From Pseudomonas sp. R-28-1W-6 (GTDB lineage Bacteria; Pseudomonadota; Gammaproteobacteria; Pseudomonadales; Pseudomonadaceae): DNA of 64,000 bases. This document shows, piece by piece, positions 45,102-54,241 of this stretch. Position 1 is the first letter of the stretch; every line of letters starts with the position of its first letter. The position numbers and the translations under genes were made by a program. Where the stretch lies: the NCBI RefSeq assembly GCF_009799925.1, contig NZ_WELK01000002.1, forward strand, positions 558,001 through 622,000, read 5' to 3'. A model generated the notes under the pieces. The model was not told the origin of the DNA. It saw nothing but the letters and a program-made list of their open reading frames with translations, and searched no databases.

Positions 45102-45473
45102 GCGGCGCAACAGCCAGAACGCCAACCCGGCCGAGACCACCTCGAACAGCATGGCGTAGAGGTTGAAGGTCTGCTGCGCGCCGCCATCCAGCCACAGGCC
45201 GGCCATGCGCGTCAGCGCCAGGGAGGCGTAGAGCAGCACCAGCAGGCTCAGCGCCGGACGCAGCAGGTCGCGGCGGGCCAGCGCCAGCAGCAGGTAGGCC
45301 GCCAGGCCCAGCTGAAGGCCGCCGTAATAGGCACGCACATCGGTGATCGCCGCCGGCGCCATCAGCAGCATGCCACTGAGGTTGGCCAGCTCGTGCGGCC
45401 TGACCAGGTAGGCCAGGCCGAAGCCGGCGAGGATCAGGGCCTGCACGGCCAGGAAGATACGGGCGGACAGCAT
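45087..45473 (-). CDS. DUF4345 family membrane protein
   Basis: A 128-residue, four-helix membrane protein. LAYLVRPHELANLSGM, then DVRAYYGGLQLGLAAYLL and AGLWLDGG match the DUF4345 pattern. The ATG at 45473 has GAGGGAG 7 bases upstream; a TTG 18 bases earlier is disfavoured. Function unknown. Convergent with and overlapping the TetR gene. Confidence 0.8.
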   Translation of the reverse strand: MLSARIFLAVQALILAGFGLAYLVRPHELANLSGMLLMAPAAITDVRAYYGGLQLGLAAYLLLALARRDLLRPALSLLVLLYASLALTRMAGLWLDGGAQQTFNLYAMLFEVVSAGLAFWLLRRSAAA

Positions 45474-45612
45474 GGTCGAACTCCCTCGCAACAGGCTCTC
45501 GGATGAGTGACTGCGAGCATAGGCGCTGCACTCGCAGACTGAAACAGTCTCGCGCTGGGACTATGCCCGGCGCGGCGTTATCCTGCCGCAATCACCTTCC
45601 GGAGATTCCGCC

Positions 45613-46047
45613 ATGCGCCGCCTGCTGCTCGCCACCACCCTGTTCGTCGCCGCCACCAGCCAGGCCGCGGAAACCATCAGCATGGATGTCCACCGCGACG
45701 CCAACTGCGGCTGCTGCAAGGCCTGGATCAGCCATCTGCGCGACAACGGCATCCAGGTCAACGACCATGTCGAAAGCGACATGAGCGCGGTCAAGAGCCG
45801 CCTCGGCGTACCGCCGCGCCTGGCCTCGTGCCACACCGGGGTGATCGACGGCAAGTTCGTCGAGGGTCACGTGCCGGCCAGCGACATCCTCAAGCTGCGC
45901 CAGCGCCCCGACCTGCTCGGCGCCGCCGTGCCGGGCATGCCGCATGGCTCGCCCGGCATGGAAACCGGCGTGGTGCACGCCTACCAGGTGATCGGCCTGG
46001 GCAAGGACGGCCAGGAAAGCGTGCTGGCCGACTATCCGGCCGAGTGA
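45613..46047 (+). CDS. DUF411 periplasmic protein with CGCC metal motif
   Basis: A 144-residue protein with a Sec signal (cleaved near Ala19-Glu20) and the family core DANCGCCKAWISHL (Cys32, Cys34, Cys35), then SCHTGVIDGKFVEGHVPASDI. DUF411 proteins are often found with copper-handling genes, and a copper or related metal chaperone role is inferred. No copper genes are adjacent. GGAG lies 8 bases upstream. Confidence 0.88.
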   Translation: MRRLLLATTLFVAATSQAAETISMDVHRDANCGCCKAWISHLRDNGIQVNDHVESDMSAVKSRLGVPPRLASCHTGVIDGKFVEGHVPASDILKLRQRPDLLGAAVPGMPHGSPGMETGVVHAYQVIGLGKDGQESVLADYPAE

Positions 46048-46114
46048 CCTCGGGCTGGCGCGCTCCCGCCGAGGCGACGACACTGACAGCCTCGACGGAC
46101 TGAAGGAGTGGATC

Positions 46115-46984
46115 ATGCGCTGGCAACGGGCACGACGCAGCGACAACGTGGTGGATGCCCGCGGCGGCGGTGGCGGCATGCGCTTCGGCGGCAAGGGCCT
46201 CGGCCTCGGCGGCATCGCCATCGTCGTGGTGGTCGGCCTGCTGATGGGCCAGGACCCGCTGACCATCCTCGGCAACGTGCTCAACCAGGCCGTGCAGCCG
46301 GGCGCCCCGCTGCCAGAGCAGCGTGCACCGGCGGCCAACGACCCGCAGAGCGAATTCGTCCGCGCCGTGCTGGGCGATACCGAAGACACCTGGCGCGCCC
46401 TGTTCCAGGCCGGCGGCAAGCAGTACCAGGACCCGAAACTCGTCCTCTTCAGCGGCGGCGTGCGCTCGGCCTGCGGCTTCGCCGATGCCGCGGTCGGGCC
46501 CTTCTACTGCCCCGGCGACCGGCAGGTGTATCTCGACCTGAGCTTCTTCCGCGAACTGGAAACCCGTTTCGCCGCCGCCGGCGACTTCGCCCAGGCCTAT
46601 GTGATCGCCCACGAGGTCGGCCACCATGTGCAGACCCTGCTCGGCGTCTCGGCCAAGGTCAACGCGGCGCGCCAGCGCGGCGAGCGGGTGGAGGGCGACA
46701 ACGGCCTGCTGGTGCGCCAGGAACTGCAGGCCGACTGCCTGGCCGGCGTCTGGGCCTACCATGCCCAGCGCCGCCTGGACTGGCTGGAAGCCGGCGACCT
46801 GGAGGAAGCGCTGAACGCCGCCAACGCCATCGGCGATGACCGCCTGCAGCAGCAGTCGCGCGGCAGCGTGATGCCCGACTCCTTCACCCACGGCACTTCG
46901 GCCCAGCGCGAGCGCTGGTTCAAGGCCGGCTTCGAACGCGGCGAAGTGGGCCGCTGCGACACCTTCAAGGTGGCGCGACTGTAA
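46115..46984 (+). CDS. YpfJ-family neutral zinc metallopeptidase
   Basis: A 289-residue membrane-anchored protein with a glycine-rich juxtamembrane N-terminus, one transmembrane helix (about 28-45) and a periplasmic domain. The zinc site HEVGHH (166-171) is followed by the third ligand region RQELQADCLAGVW. PFYCPGDRQVYLDLSFF is typical of the family. Substrate unknown. Ends before a dispersed palindrome. Confidence 0.9.
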   Translation: MRWQRARRSDNVVDARGGGGGMRFGGKGLGLGGIAIVVVVGLLMGQDPLTILGNVLNQAVQPGAPLPEQRAPAANDPQSEFVRAVLGDTEDTWRALFQAGGKQYQDPKLVLFSGGVRSACGFADAAVGPFYCPGDRQVYLDLSFFRELETRFAAAGDFAQAYVIAHEVGHHVQTLLGVSAKVNAARQRGERVEGDNGLLVRQELQADCLAGVWAYHAQRRLDWLEAGDLEEALNAANAIGDDRLQQQSRGSVMPDSFTHGTSAQRERWFKAGFERGEVGRCDTFKVARL

Positions 46985-46988
46985 GCCT

Positions 46989-47050
46989 GTAGGGTGCGCC
47001 ATGCGCACCAGGGCCGATGCGCTGCCGCTGGTGCGCACGGCGCCCCCTAC
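46989..47050. repeat. GTAGGGTG-family palindrome
   Basis: GTAGGGTGCGCCATGCGCACC...GGTGCGCACGGCGCCCCCTAC, between the peptidase and AraC-type genes. It overlaps the last 4 bases of the latter. Confidence 0.85.
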
Positions 47051-48081
47051 GCAATCACCGCCATCGTGCCGGCCTGCTGCTGGTAGGCCTTGGGCGACAG
47101 GCCGAACCAGCCCTTGAACGCCTTGTAGAAGGCACTCGGCTCACTGAAGCCCAGCTCGCGGCTGAGTTGCTCGACCCGGCAACCCGGCTGCGCCAGGCGC
47201 TGCAGCGCCTGCTGGCGACGCACCTGGGCCAGCAGTTCGGAGAAGCAGCAGTCCTCCTCACGCAGGTGGCGGTGCAGGGTCTGCCGGCTGATCTGCAGAC
47301 GCCCGGCCACCGCCGCCACCGAAAACTCGCCGCTGACCAGCCCCTGCTCGATCAGGCGCAGCACCTGCTGGCGCAAGCTGCTGTGCGTCGGCAGCTGTGC
47401 CTGCATGCTGCTCACCCGCTGTTGCAACAGGCCCTTGAGGTAGGCGTTGTCGCCGACCATGGGCAGTTGCAGGTCGGCTTCGGCCATCTCGATGTAGTCC
47501 TGCGCCTCGCCGAAACGTACCGCACAGCCGAACACCTGACGGTAGTTGGCCGGCCCGGCCAGGGCCGCATGGCGCAGCCCCACCGCCAGCGGCAGCAGGC
47601 GCACCCCGCTCATCTGCCGCGCCCAGCACAGGGCCGAGCTCAGGCTGTACTCGCAGATGGGCGGCAGGCCAGCCAATGGCGCGCTGAACAGGAACACGAT
47701 GCGCACACGCCCGGCATGACGCTCCACCCGCAGGCTCTCGCATTCGCTCATCACCGGGCTATGCCGGCAGAACAGCTCCAGCGCCTCGCCCAGGGTGGCG
47801 CTCAGCGCCGCCAGGTTGGCCACCGGGCCGCGCGTCTGCAGGCCACGGCGCTGACCGAGCAGCAGGCCCAGATCGGCCGGCGCGCCACGCTGCTGGGCCA
47901 GTTGCCAGAGCCGTACCAGCCAGGCCACCGGGATACGCGTCTCCAGGTCCAGCGGCGGTTCGGGCGCCAGGCCCAACGCCAGCAGATCGTCCGGCCCGGC
48001 CAGCTGCAGGCTGCGCAAGGCCTGATAGAGGTCGAGCAACAATGACGCCGAAGCGCTGGGAGCCGTGGTCACCTGCAACAT
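47047..48081 (-). CDS. AraC-family transcriptional regulator
   Basis: A 344-residue regulator. The N-terminal Arabinose_bd-type domain (about 20-205) is of the OruR/GbdR-like group without amidase character, and the C-terminal AraC helix-turn-helix pair spans about 245-335 (FSVAAVAGRLQISRQTLHRHL and SRELGFSEPSAFYKAFKGWFG). Divergent from a fatty-acyl-CoA synthetase gene across 161 bases, so it is a likely controller of that gene, perhaps in response to a fatty acid. GTAG repeat bases reach into its stop region. Confidence 0.87.
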   Translation of the reverse strand: MLQVTTAPSASASLLLDLYQALRSLQLAGPDDLLALGLAPEPPLDLETRIPVAWLVRLWQLAQQRGAPADLGLLLGQRRGLQTRGPVANLAALSATLGEALELFCRHSPVMSECESLRVERHAGRVRIVFLFSAPLAGLPPICEYSLSSALCWARQMSGVRLLPLAVGLRHAALAGPANYRQVFGCAVRFGEAQDYIEMAEADLQLPMVGDNAYLKGLLQQRVSSMQAQLPTHSSLRQQVLRLIEQGLVSGEFSVAAVAGRLQISRQTLHRHLREEDCCFSELLAQVRRQQALQRLAQPGCRVEQLSRELGFSEPSAFYKAFKGWFGLSPKAYQQQAGTMAVIA

Positions 48082-48242
48082 GGGGAAGTCCTTTCACCTG
48101 TCGGGAGAGGGTCGATTGTGCGATGCCCTTGAGACAAATTGCCAGTGCCCTGCTACCTCAGGCTATCAACAGGCATGCCGCCGCTGGGTAGATTGGCCGG
48201 ACAACAACATCGAGTGCCTAGCACCGCCTGGAGTCCTGCACC

Positions 48243-50069
48243 ATGAGTCATGCCGACCTGATCACCCTGCCCCGCCTGCTGTCCCGTCTGCCCCGCCTGC
48301 TCGTCGACCTGCCGGGCATCGTCAAGGGCCTGCACATCGGCAACCGCAGTCGTGGCGCCTATCCCGTCAGCCTGGCCAGCTGCATCGAGACGGCGGCGCG
48401 CGACAACCCCGGCGGCGCGGCACTGATCCAGGACGACGAGCAGCTCAGCTACGCCGAGCTCGATCGCTGGGCCAACCAGCTGGCGCACTACCTGCGAGCC
48501 CATGGCCTGCGCCAGGGTGATAGCGTGGCGCTGATGTTCGAGAACCGCTTCGAGCTGCTCGCCGGGGTCATCGCCTGCGCCAAGCTCGGGGCGGTCAGCG
48601 CGCTGATCAACAGCAGCCAGCGCGGCCGTGTACTGGCGCACAGCATCCGCCTGGCGCAGGCACGCATGGTGCTGGTCGGCGAGGAACTGTTCGCCGCCTT
48701 CGGCGAAGTCGCCGACGAGCTGGCGTTGCCCGCCGAGGCCTGCCACTACTTCGCCGACCGCCCGACCTGGCGCGACCCCGGCGAGGCGCCGGCGGGCTGG
48801 CGCAACCCGGCGGCCGAACTGCACGCCTACCCGGTAACCGCGCCGCTGCTGGAGCGTGCGGTGCGCGCCGACGACCCTTGCTTTTTCATCTACACCTCTG
48901 GCACCACCGGCCTGCCGAAAGCCGTGGTGTTCAACCACGGGCGCTTCATGAAGGGCTACGGCGCCTTCGGTTTCGCCGCCGTACGCCTGGGCCGCACGGA
49001 CCGCATGTATGTGAGCCTGCCCTTCTACCACGGCACCGCCATGGTGGTGTGCTGGGGCTCGGTGCTGGCCGGCCAGGCGGCGCTGATCATGGTGCGCAAG
49101 TTCAGCGCCAGCCGCTTCTGGGACGACGTAGAACGCCACCAGGCGACCGCCTTCGGCTATGTCGGCGAGCTGTGCCGCTACCTGCTCGACCAGCCGCCGC
49201 GCCCAGCCGACGCCGACAACCCGATCCGGGTGATGGTCGGCAACGGCCTGCGCCCGAGCATCTGGCAGGCGTTCAAGCAGCGCTTCACGGTCGAGCGAGT
49301 GGTCGAGCTGTACGCCTCCAGCGAGGGCAACATCGGCTTCACCAACCTGCTCAATCTGGACAATACGGTGGGCTTCTCGCCCTACCCCTATGCCATCGTC
49401 CGCTACGACCAGGAGCGCGAGGCGCCGCTGCGCGAGAACGGCCATCTGCAGCGCGTGGCCAAGGGCGAGGCCGGCCTGCTGCTGGGCAAGATCACTGAGA
49501 AATCGCCGTTCCACGGCTATACCGATGCACGCGACACCGAGCGCTGCATCCTGCGCGACGTGTTCGAGCCCGGCGATGCCTGGTTCAACACCGGCGACCT
49601 GATGCGTGACATGGGTTTTCGCCATGCGCAGTTCGTCGACCGCCTGGGCGATACCTTTCGCTGGAAGGGCGAGAACGTCTCCACCACCCAGGTCGAGGCG
49701 GTACTCGACGGTGTTACGCAGATCAGCGAAACCGTGGTTTACGGCGTCGAGATAGCCAACACCAACGGCCGCGCCGGCATGGCCTGCATCCGCCTTGGCT
49801 GTGCGCCGGAGGATTTCGACTTCCGCGCCCTGCTCACGCACCTGCGCCAGGAACTGCCGGCCTATGCCGTGCCGCTGTTCCTGCGTCTGAGCACGCAGAT
49901 GGAGACCACTGGCACCTTCAAGCACAAGAAGGCACCGCTGAAGGAGCAGGCCTATGACCTCGAACGCTGCCGCGACCCGCTGTATGCCTGGCTACCCGGC
50001 AGCGACCGCTACGTGCCGCTGACCTCCGAGCTGCAGGCGGCCATCGCCGCCGGTGCCTATCGCTATTGA
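48243..50069 (+). CDS. Long-chain acyl-CoA synthetase (FATP/FadD6-like)
   Basis: A 608-residue AMP-forming enzyme that activates long- or very-long-chain fatty acids. The ATP-binding motif FIYTSGTTGLPKAVV, a GYVGELCRYLL stretch, the adenylation motif ELYASSEGNIGFTN, and the hinge region DRLGDTFRWKGENVSTTQVE are all of the fatty-acid transport protein type. Divergent from an AraC regulator. A palindromic repeat follows the stop. Confidence 0.92.
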   Translation: MSHADLITLPRLLSRLPRLLVDLPGIVKGLHIGNRSRGAYPVSLASCIETAARDNPGGAALIQDDEQLSYAELDRWANQLAHYLRAHGLRQGDSVALMFENRFELLAGVIACAKLGAVSALINSSQRGRVLAHSIRLAQARMVLVGEELFAAFGEVADELALPAEACHYFADRPTWRDPGEAPAGWRNPAAELHAYPVTAPLLERAVRADDPCFFIYTSGTTGLPKAVVFNHGRFMKGYGAFGFAAVRLGRTDRMYVSLPFYHGTAMVVCWGSVLAGQAALIMVRKFSASRFWDDVERHQATAFGYVGELCRYLLDQPPRPADADNPIRVMVGNGLRPSIWQAFKQRFTVERVVELYASSEGNIGFTNLLNLDNTVGFSPYPYAIVRYDQEREAPLRENGHLQRVAKGEAGLLLGKITEKSPFHGYTDARDTERCILRDVFEPGDAWFNTGDLMRDMGFRHAQFVDRLGDTFRWKGENVSTTQVEAVLDGVTQISETVVYGVEIANTNGRAGMACIRLGCAPEDFDFRALLTHLRQELPAYAVPLFLRLSTQMETTGTFKHKKAPLKEQAYDLERCRDPLYAWLPGSDRYVPLTSELQAAIAAGAYRY

Positions 50070-50079
50070 AGAGTGCCTC

Positions 50080-50142
50080 ATAGGGTGCGCCGTACGCACC
50101 ACCGGCACCGCACAGGTCTCTGGTGCGCACGGCGCACCCTAC
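50080..50142. repeat. GTAGGGTG-family palindrome
   Basis: ATAGGGTGCGCCGTACGCACC...TGGTGCGCACGGCGCACCCTAC between the convergent synthetase and HAD genes. Confidence 0.85.
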
Positions 50143-50150
50143 AGAATCGT

Positions 50151-50741
50151 CTACTGCAGGTGGCCGAGCAGGGCGTGGCAGTCCACGGCGAAGTGGTCGG
50201 CCAGCTCCGGCCAGGGGTTCTCCGCCAGGTTGACCAGCACGCCGAAGGCACCGGCGGCGCGCGCGCAGTCCAGGTCGAAGCGGTAGTCGCCGACCATCAC
50301 CAGCTGCTGCGGCGCCACCCGCCACTGCGCGGCCAGCTGCAGCAAGCCGCCGGGATGCGGCTTGGGCGGCGCCTCGCCGCGGCCGACCACGTCGTGGCTG
50401 GCGAAGCAGTCACCGAGGCCGATCGCCTGCAGGGTCAGCAGGGCCAGCTCGTGGGCGTTGCGGGTGAGGATGCCGAGGCGGCAGTCGCGCTGCTGCAGTT
50501 CGCGCACCAGCGCCACGGCCCCCGGCGCCGGCTGGGCGGCCAGGGCCAGCTCGCGTTCGTGCTCCAGCAGCCAGGCATGCTTGGCCGCCGCCTCGGCCGC
50601 GGGCAGGGCGGCCAGGTGATGGAGGATGTCGTCGCTGGCGGGAATCTCTAGGGCGCGCTTGATCGCCTCGAAGTCATGCACGGCGATGGTCAGGGTGCCG
50701 TCCATGTCGAACACCCAGTGGCGCGCGTCCCGCAGCCTCAC
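50151..50741 (-). CDS. HAD-superfamily phosphatase-like hydrolase
   Basis: A 196-residue HAD hydrolase. Motif I is FDMDGTLT (Asp12, Asp14), motif II ILTRNA, and motif III/IV the lysine in PPKPHPGG and VGDYRFDLDCA. Cap of the C1 type, as in phosphoglycolate phosphatases. The GTG start at 50741 overlaps the thioesterase stop (GTGA), so it is the third gene of a coupled SagB-like/tesB/HAD operon. Substrate unknown. Confidence 0.88.
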   Translation of the reverse strand: MRLRDARHWVFDMDGTLTIAVHDFEAIKRALEIPASDDILHHLAALPAAEAAAKHAWLLEHERELALAAQPAPGAVALVRELQQRDCRLGILTRNAHELALLTLQAIGLGDCFASHDVVGRGEAPPKPHPGGLLQLAAQWRVAPQQLVMVGDYRFDLDCARAAGAFGVLVNLAENPWPELADHFAVDCHALLGHLQ

Positions 50742-51607
50742 TTCCAGTCCTCGCGCAGGCGCACCAGCCCCTCCTGGCTGACCGAAGCCACCAGCTGGCC
50801 GGCGCGGTTGAAGATGCTGGCCCGCGAGAAGCCGCGGGCGTTGCCGGCCCAGGGGCTGTCCATCGAGTACAGCAGCCAGTCGTCCATGCGCAGGTCGCCG
50901 TGGAACCACAGGGCGTGGTCGAGGCTGGCCACCTGCATGAACTTCTGGAACACCGACACGCCGTGGGGCAGCATCGAGGTGGTCAGCAGGTTGAAGTCGC
51001 TGGCGTAGGCCAGCAGGAACTTGTGCAGCTGCGGCTCGGCCGGCAGCGGGCCGGCGGCGCGGAACCATACGTGCTTGACCGGCTCGCAGGGCTGCGGGGC
51101 GAAGGGGTTGATGCGCGTCACCGGGCGGATCTCGATCGGCTTGTCGCTGGTCATGCGCTCGCGCATGCGTTCCGGGATCAGCTGTGCGACCTGGCGCGCC
51201 AGCTCGGTTTCCGTGGGCAGGCCTTCCGGGCCGGGCACGTCGGGCATCGGCAGCTGGTGGCTGAAGCCCTGCTCGTCGAACTGGAAGGACGCCGCGCAGG
51301 TGAAGATCGGCTGGCCCTTCTGGATCGCCGTGACCCGTCGGGTGCTGAAGCTGCCGCCGTCGCGCACCCGCTCGACCTGGTAGACCACCGGCAGGCTGGC
51401 ATCGCCGGGGCGCAGGAAGTAGCCGTGCATGGAGTGCACATGGCGCGCCTCCTCCACGGTCTGGCTGGCGGCCGACACGCACTGGCCGAGCACCTGGCCA
51501 CCGAACAGCTGACGGAAGCCGAGGTCCTGGCTCAGGCCGCGGAACAGGTTCTCCTCGATCGGTTCCAGGCTCAGCAGGGCCACCAGATCGTCCAGCACTT
51601 GACTCAT
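50738..51607 (-). CDS. tesB: Acyl-CoA thioesterase II
   Basis: A 289-residue double hot-dog enzyme that hydrolyses medium- and long-chain acyl-CoAs. FRGLSQDLGFRQLFGGQVLGQ near the N-terminus, HSMHGYFLRPGD, and the C-terminal DHALWFHGDLRMDDWLLYSMDSPWAG (with the catalytic Asp region) match E. coli TesB (286). Overlaps both neighbours by 4 bases. Confidence 0.95.
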   Translation of the reverse strand: MSQVLDDLVALLSLEPIEENLFRGLSQDLGFRQLFGGQVLGQCVSAASQTVEEARHVHSMHGYFLRPGDASLPVVYQVERVRDGGSFSTRRVTAIQKGQPIFTCAASFQFDEQGFSHQLPMPDVPGPEGLPTETELARQVAQLIPERMRERMTSDKPIEIRPVTRINPFAPQPCEPVKHVWFRAAGPLPAEPQLHKFLLAYASDFNLLTTSMLPHGVSVFQKFMQVASLDHALWFHGDLRMDDWLLYSMDSPWAGNARGFSRASIFNRAGQLVASVSQEGLVRLREDWK

Positions 51608-53217
51608 GACATCCCTCCCTCGGGGCGACGCAATACAGGGTAAGCCGGTTGCGAGGAGAGACGCTCATCCCACACCGCGCGGCCAATGGTGAAATGGTAA
51701 AGGCTTTGCCAGCGGCTGTCGGCCAGTTCGAGCAATTCATGCACCTGATCGTCGAAGAAACAGCCGATGCCGGTGCCGGACAGGCCCGCCGCCTCGGCCT
51801 CCAGGTACAGCAGCTGGCCGATCTGCCCGCACTCCTGGTACAGCCGCGGGTAGTGCCAGGCGCCCTCGCCCAGGGCCTGGTCGAAACGCGCCAGCATGGC
51901 CAGGGCCACGCAGCCGTCGCTGGCGATGTCCTGGCCGCAGGCGAGGAAGCCGGCCAGGCCGCGGGCATCGCCCTGCAGCAGGCGGTACAGCGGCAGCTCG
52001 GCATGCGCACGCTGCCAGAGGAAATCCGCGCGCAGGCCGTCTGGCTGCGGCTGGCCGTCGCCGCGGGCCAGCCAGTACAGGCCGGGCTCCAGGCCCTGCA
52101 CGCGGTGGAGGAATAGCAGCAAATCGACCCGCGTCGGCTCGCCGAGCACGGCGAAGGGCACCGGCGAGTGGCCCGGCAGCAGGCGGCGCAGCCAGGCGAA
52201 CAGCAGCTCGGCGTGGATGCCGCTACGGCCGTCGAAGGCCTGGGCGCTGCGCCGCCGGTGCAGGATCGGCCGCAGCGGCAGGCCAGGGTTGTCCGTGACC
52301 AGCAAGCCCGCCGGCGCCGTCCAGCCGGCCGGCGGCAGCGCCGGGGCGCGGCACAGCGCCTGCACCCGCGCCAGCTCCGGCCAGTCGCGGTAGTGGCGCG
52401 ACAGGTGATTGGGCTGCCCGGCCAGCTCCAGCGCGGCCAGGCCATTGAGCAGGCCGCTCGGCAGCTTGAACTCACCGGGCTGCGGCGGACCGACCCACAG
52501 CAGACAGTCGGCGTGCTCGGCTTCGTGGAAACCGGGGCGATCCAGGCCGAGCAGGCCATCCAGGCGACTCTCCGCCACTGCGCGCAGCAGGCGTACCTGC
52601 CAACCGTGGATGGCGGCGGCGATGCTGATGCACGCCAGGGCGTGGCCGAGGTCGTGCTGGCAGTAGCGGTAGGCGCGCTCGCCGTACTTCCACGCCTCGC
52701 GCCAGGGGATGCTGGCCAGGCCGAGCAGCAAGCCGCCGGCCGGCAGGGCCTCGGCCAGCTGCGCGGCCAGCGCGGCCGGCAGCTCGGTGCGCACCTCCAG
52801 GGCATGCCGATCTGCCGTGTAATGGGCCAGCACGCCGGCCTCGTCCACCACGCCGGGCGGCAGCAACAGGTAGGCCTCGGTCGGGTGCAGGTTGCCGGAC
52901 GACGGATTGACCCGCAGCGCCCAGCGGCTGCCGCCGGCCTCCTTCCAGGCCGACAGGGCCAGGCTGTCGTACAGCAGCTGCGAGACGCTGGCGCGATCCA
53001 GCGCCGCCGGCACGCCGAGCGGCGCGGCGAACACCGCGTCGTAGCCCGGCGACTCCTCCTGCGGGCGCTGCCACAACTCGATCAGGCGAGCACCGGCGTA
53101 GCGACGGAACGGTGCCGGCTGGGTCGCCCAGTCCAGTTGCCCGGGCCCCGGCGCGTAGCCGTCCGGGCGGTGCTTGCTGAGCTGGTGGTAGGCGCGTACG
53201 GCCTGTTCGGCATCCAT
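51604..53217 (-). CDS. SagB/ThcOx-like nitroreductase-fold protein, two tandem domains
   Basis: A 537-residue protein made of two nitroreductase/SagB-type domains. The first (about 10-250) starts YHQLSKHRPDG and holds RVNPSSGNLHPTEAYLL, the FMN-site stretch of the family. The second (about 290-520) has RRSAQAFDGRSGIHAEL. SagB/ThcOx enzymes are FMN oxidases that aromatise azolines in peptide natural products. No precursor peptide, cyclodehydratase or protease gene is nearby, so the substrate is open. The ATG at 53217 has AAGGAG 10 bases upstream. Coupled to tesB by ATGA. Confidence 0.8.
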   Translation of the reverse strand: MDAEQAVRAYHQLSKHRPDGYAPGPGQLDWATQPAPFRRYAGARLIELWQRPQEESPGYDAVFAAPLGVPAALDRASVSQLLYDSLALSAWKEAGGSRWALRVNPSSGNLHPTEAYLLLPPGVVDEAGVLAHYTADRHALEVRTELPAALAAQLAEALPAGGLLLGLASIPWREAWKYGERAYRYCQHDLGHALACISIAAAIHGWQVRLLRAVAESRLDGLLGLDRPGFHEAEHADCLLWVGPPQPGEFKLPSGLLNGLAALELAGQPNHLSRHYRDWPELARVQALCRAPALPPAGWTAPAGLLVTDNPGLPLRPILHRRRSAQAFDGRSGIHAELLFAWLRRLLPGHSPVPFAVLGEPTRVDLLLFLHRVQGLEPGLYWLARGDGQPQPDGLRADFLWQRAHAELPLYRLLQGDARGLAGFLACGQDIASDGCVALAMLARFDQALGEGAWHYPRLYQECGQIGQLLYLEAEAAGLSGTGIGCFFDDQVHELLELADSRWQSLYHFTIGRAVWDERLSSQPAYPVLRRPEGGMS

Positions 53218-53290
53218 CGGGCGACGGCTCCTTGAGCCGGTGGTCAGGCCCACAGCATACTGCCTGCCGCGTGATCACGAGAGCCGTCCG

Positions 53291-54208
53291 ATGCACCTGC
53301 CGCTGGTCTACCACGACGACTACAGCCCGCCCTTCCCGGCCGGCCACCGCTTCCCCATGGAGAAGTTCCGCCTGCTGCGCGATCACCTGGTGGACAGCGG
53401 CCTGACGGCCGACGCCGCGCTGCAGCGCCCAGAGATCTGCACGCCCGAGGTGCTGGCCCTGGCCCACTGCCCGGCCTATATCGAGCGCTTTCTCGCTGGC
53501 GAGCTGACCGCGCAGGAGCAGCGCCGCCTTGGCCTGCCCTGGAGTCCAGCGCTGGCCCGGCGCACCGTGCGCGCGGTGGGCGGCTCGCTGCTGGCCGCCG
53601 AACTGGCGCTGCAGCACGGCATCGCCTGCCATCTGGCCGGCGGCACCCACCACGCCCACTTCGACCACGCCTCGGGCTTCTGCATCTTCAACGACCTGGC
53701 GATAGTCGCCCGCTACCTGCTGGAAAGCGGCCAGGCCGGGCGCGTGCTGATCTTCGACTGCGACGTGCACCAGGGCGACGGCACCGCGCGCATCCTGGAA
53801 AACGTGCCCGACGCCGTCACCGTGTCGCTGCACTGCGAGAAGAACTTCCCCGCGCGCAAGGCCCGCAGCGACTGGGACATCGGTCTGCCGATCGGCATGG
53901 GCGACGCCGCCTACCTCAAGGTGGTCAACGACAGCCTCGGCTACCTGCTGGCCCTGTACCAGCCGGACATCGTGCTGTACGACGCCGGCGTCGACGTGCA
54001 CCAGGACGACGCCCTCGGCTACCTGCAGCTCACCGACGCCGGCATCGCCGCCCGCGACGAGGCGGTGCTGCGCCATTGCCTGGAGCGCGAGATTCCAGTG
54101 GTCGGCCTGATCGGCGGCGGTTACGACAGGGACCGCGCCGCCCTGGCGAGGCGCCACGGCATCCTGCACCACAGCGCGCGGCGCGTACTGGACCACGTGC
54201 TCGGTTAG
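53291..54208 (+). CDS. Histone deacetylase family (zinc deacetylase)
   Basis: A 305-residue arginase-fold amidohydrolase. His120-His121 in GGTHHA, metal ligands Asp158 and His160 in DCDVH and Asp235 in DAGVD, and the transition-state tyrosine Tyr278 in GGGYD are all present. Bacterial relatives deacetylate polyamines, acetyl-lysine or small acetyl compounds. The ATG at 53291 is chosen over an open start at 53240. Co-directional with a flavoprotein gene 33 bases later. Confidence 0.9.
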   Translation: MHLPLVYHDDYSPPFPAGHRFPMEKFRLLRDHLVDSGLTADAALQRPEICTPEVLALAHCPAYIERFLAGELTAQEQRRLGLPWSPALARRTVRAVGGSLLAAELALQHGIACHLAGGTHHAHFDHASGFCIFNDLAIVARYLLESGQAGRVLIFDCDVHQGDGTARILENVPDAVTVSLHCEKNFPARKARSDWDIGLPIGMGDAAYLKVVNDSLGYLLALYQPDIVLYDAGVDVHQDDALGYLQLTDAGIAARDEAVLRHCLEREIPVVGLIGGGYDRDRAALARRHGILHHSARRVLDHVLG

Positions 54209-54241
54209 AATGGCCGCCTCTTTGCCAGCCGATCTCCGCCG

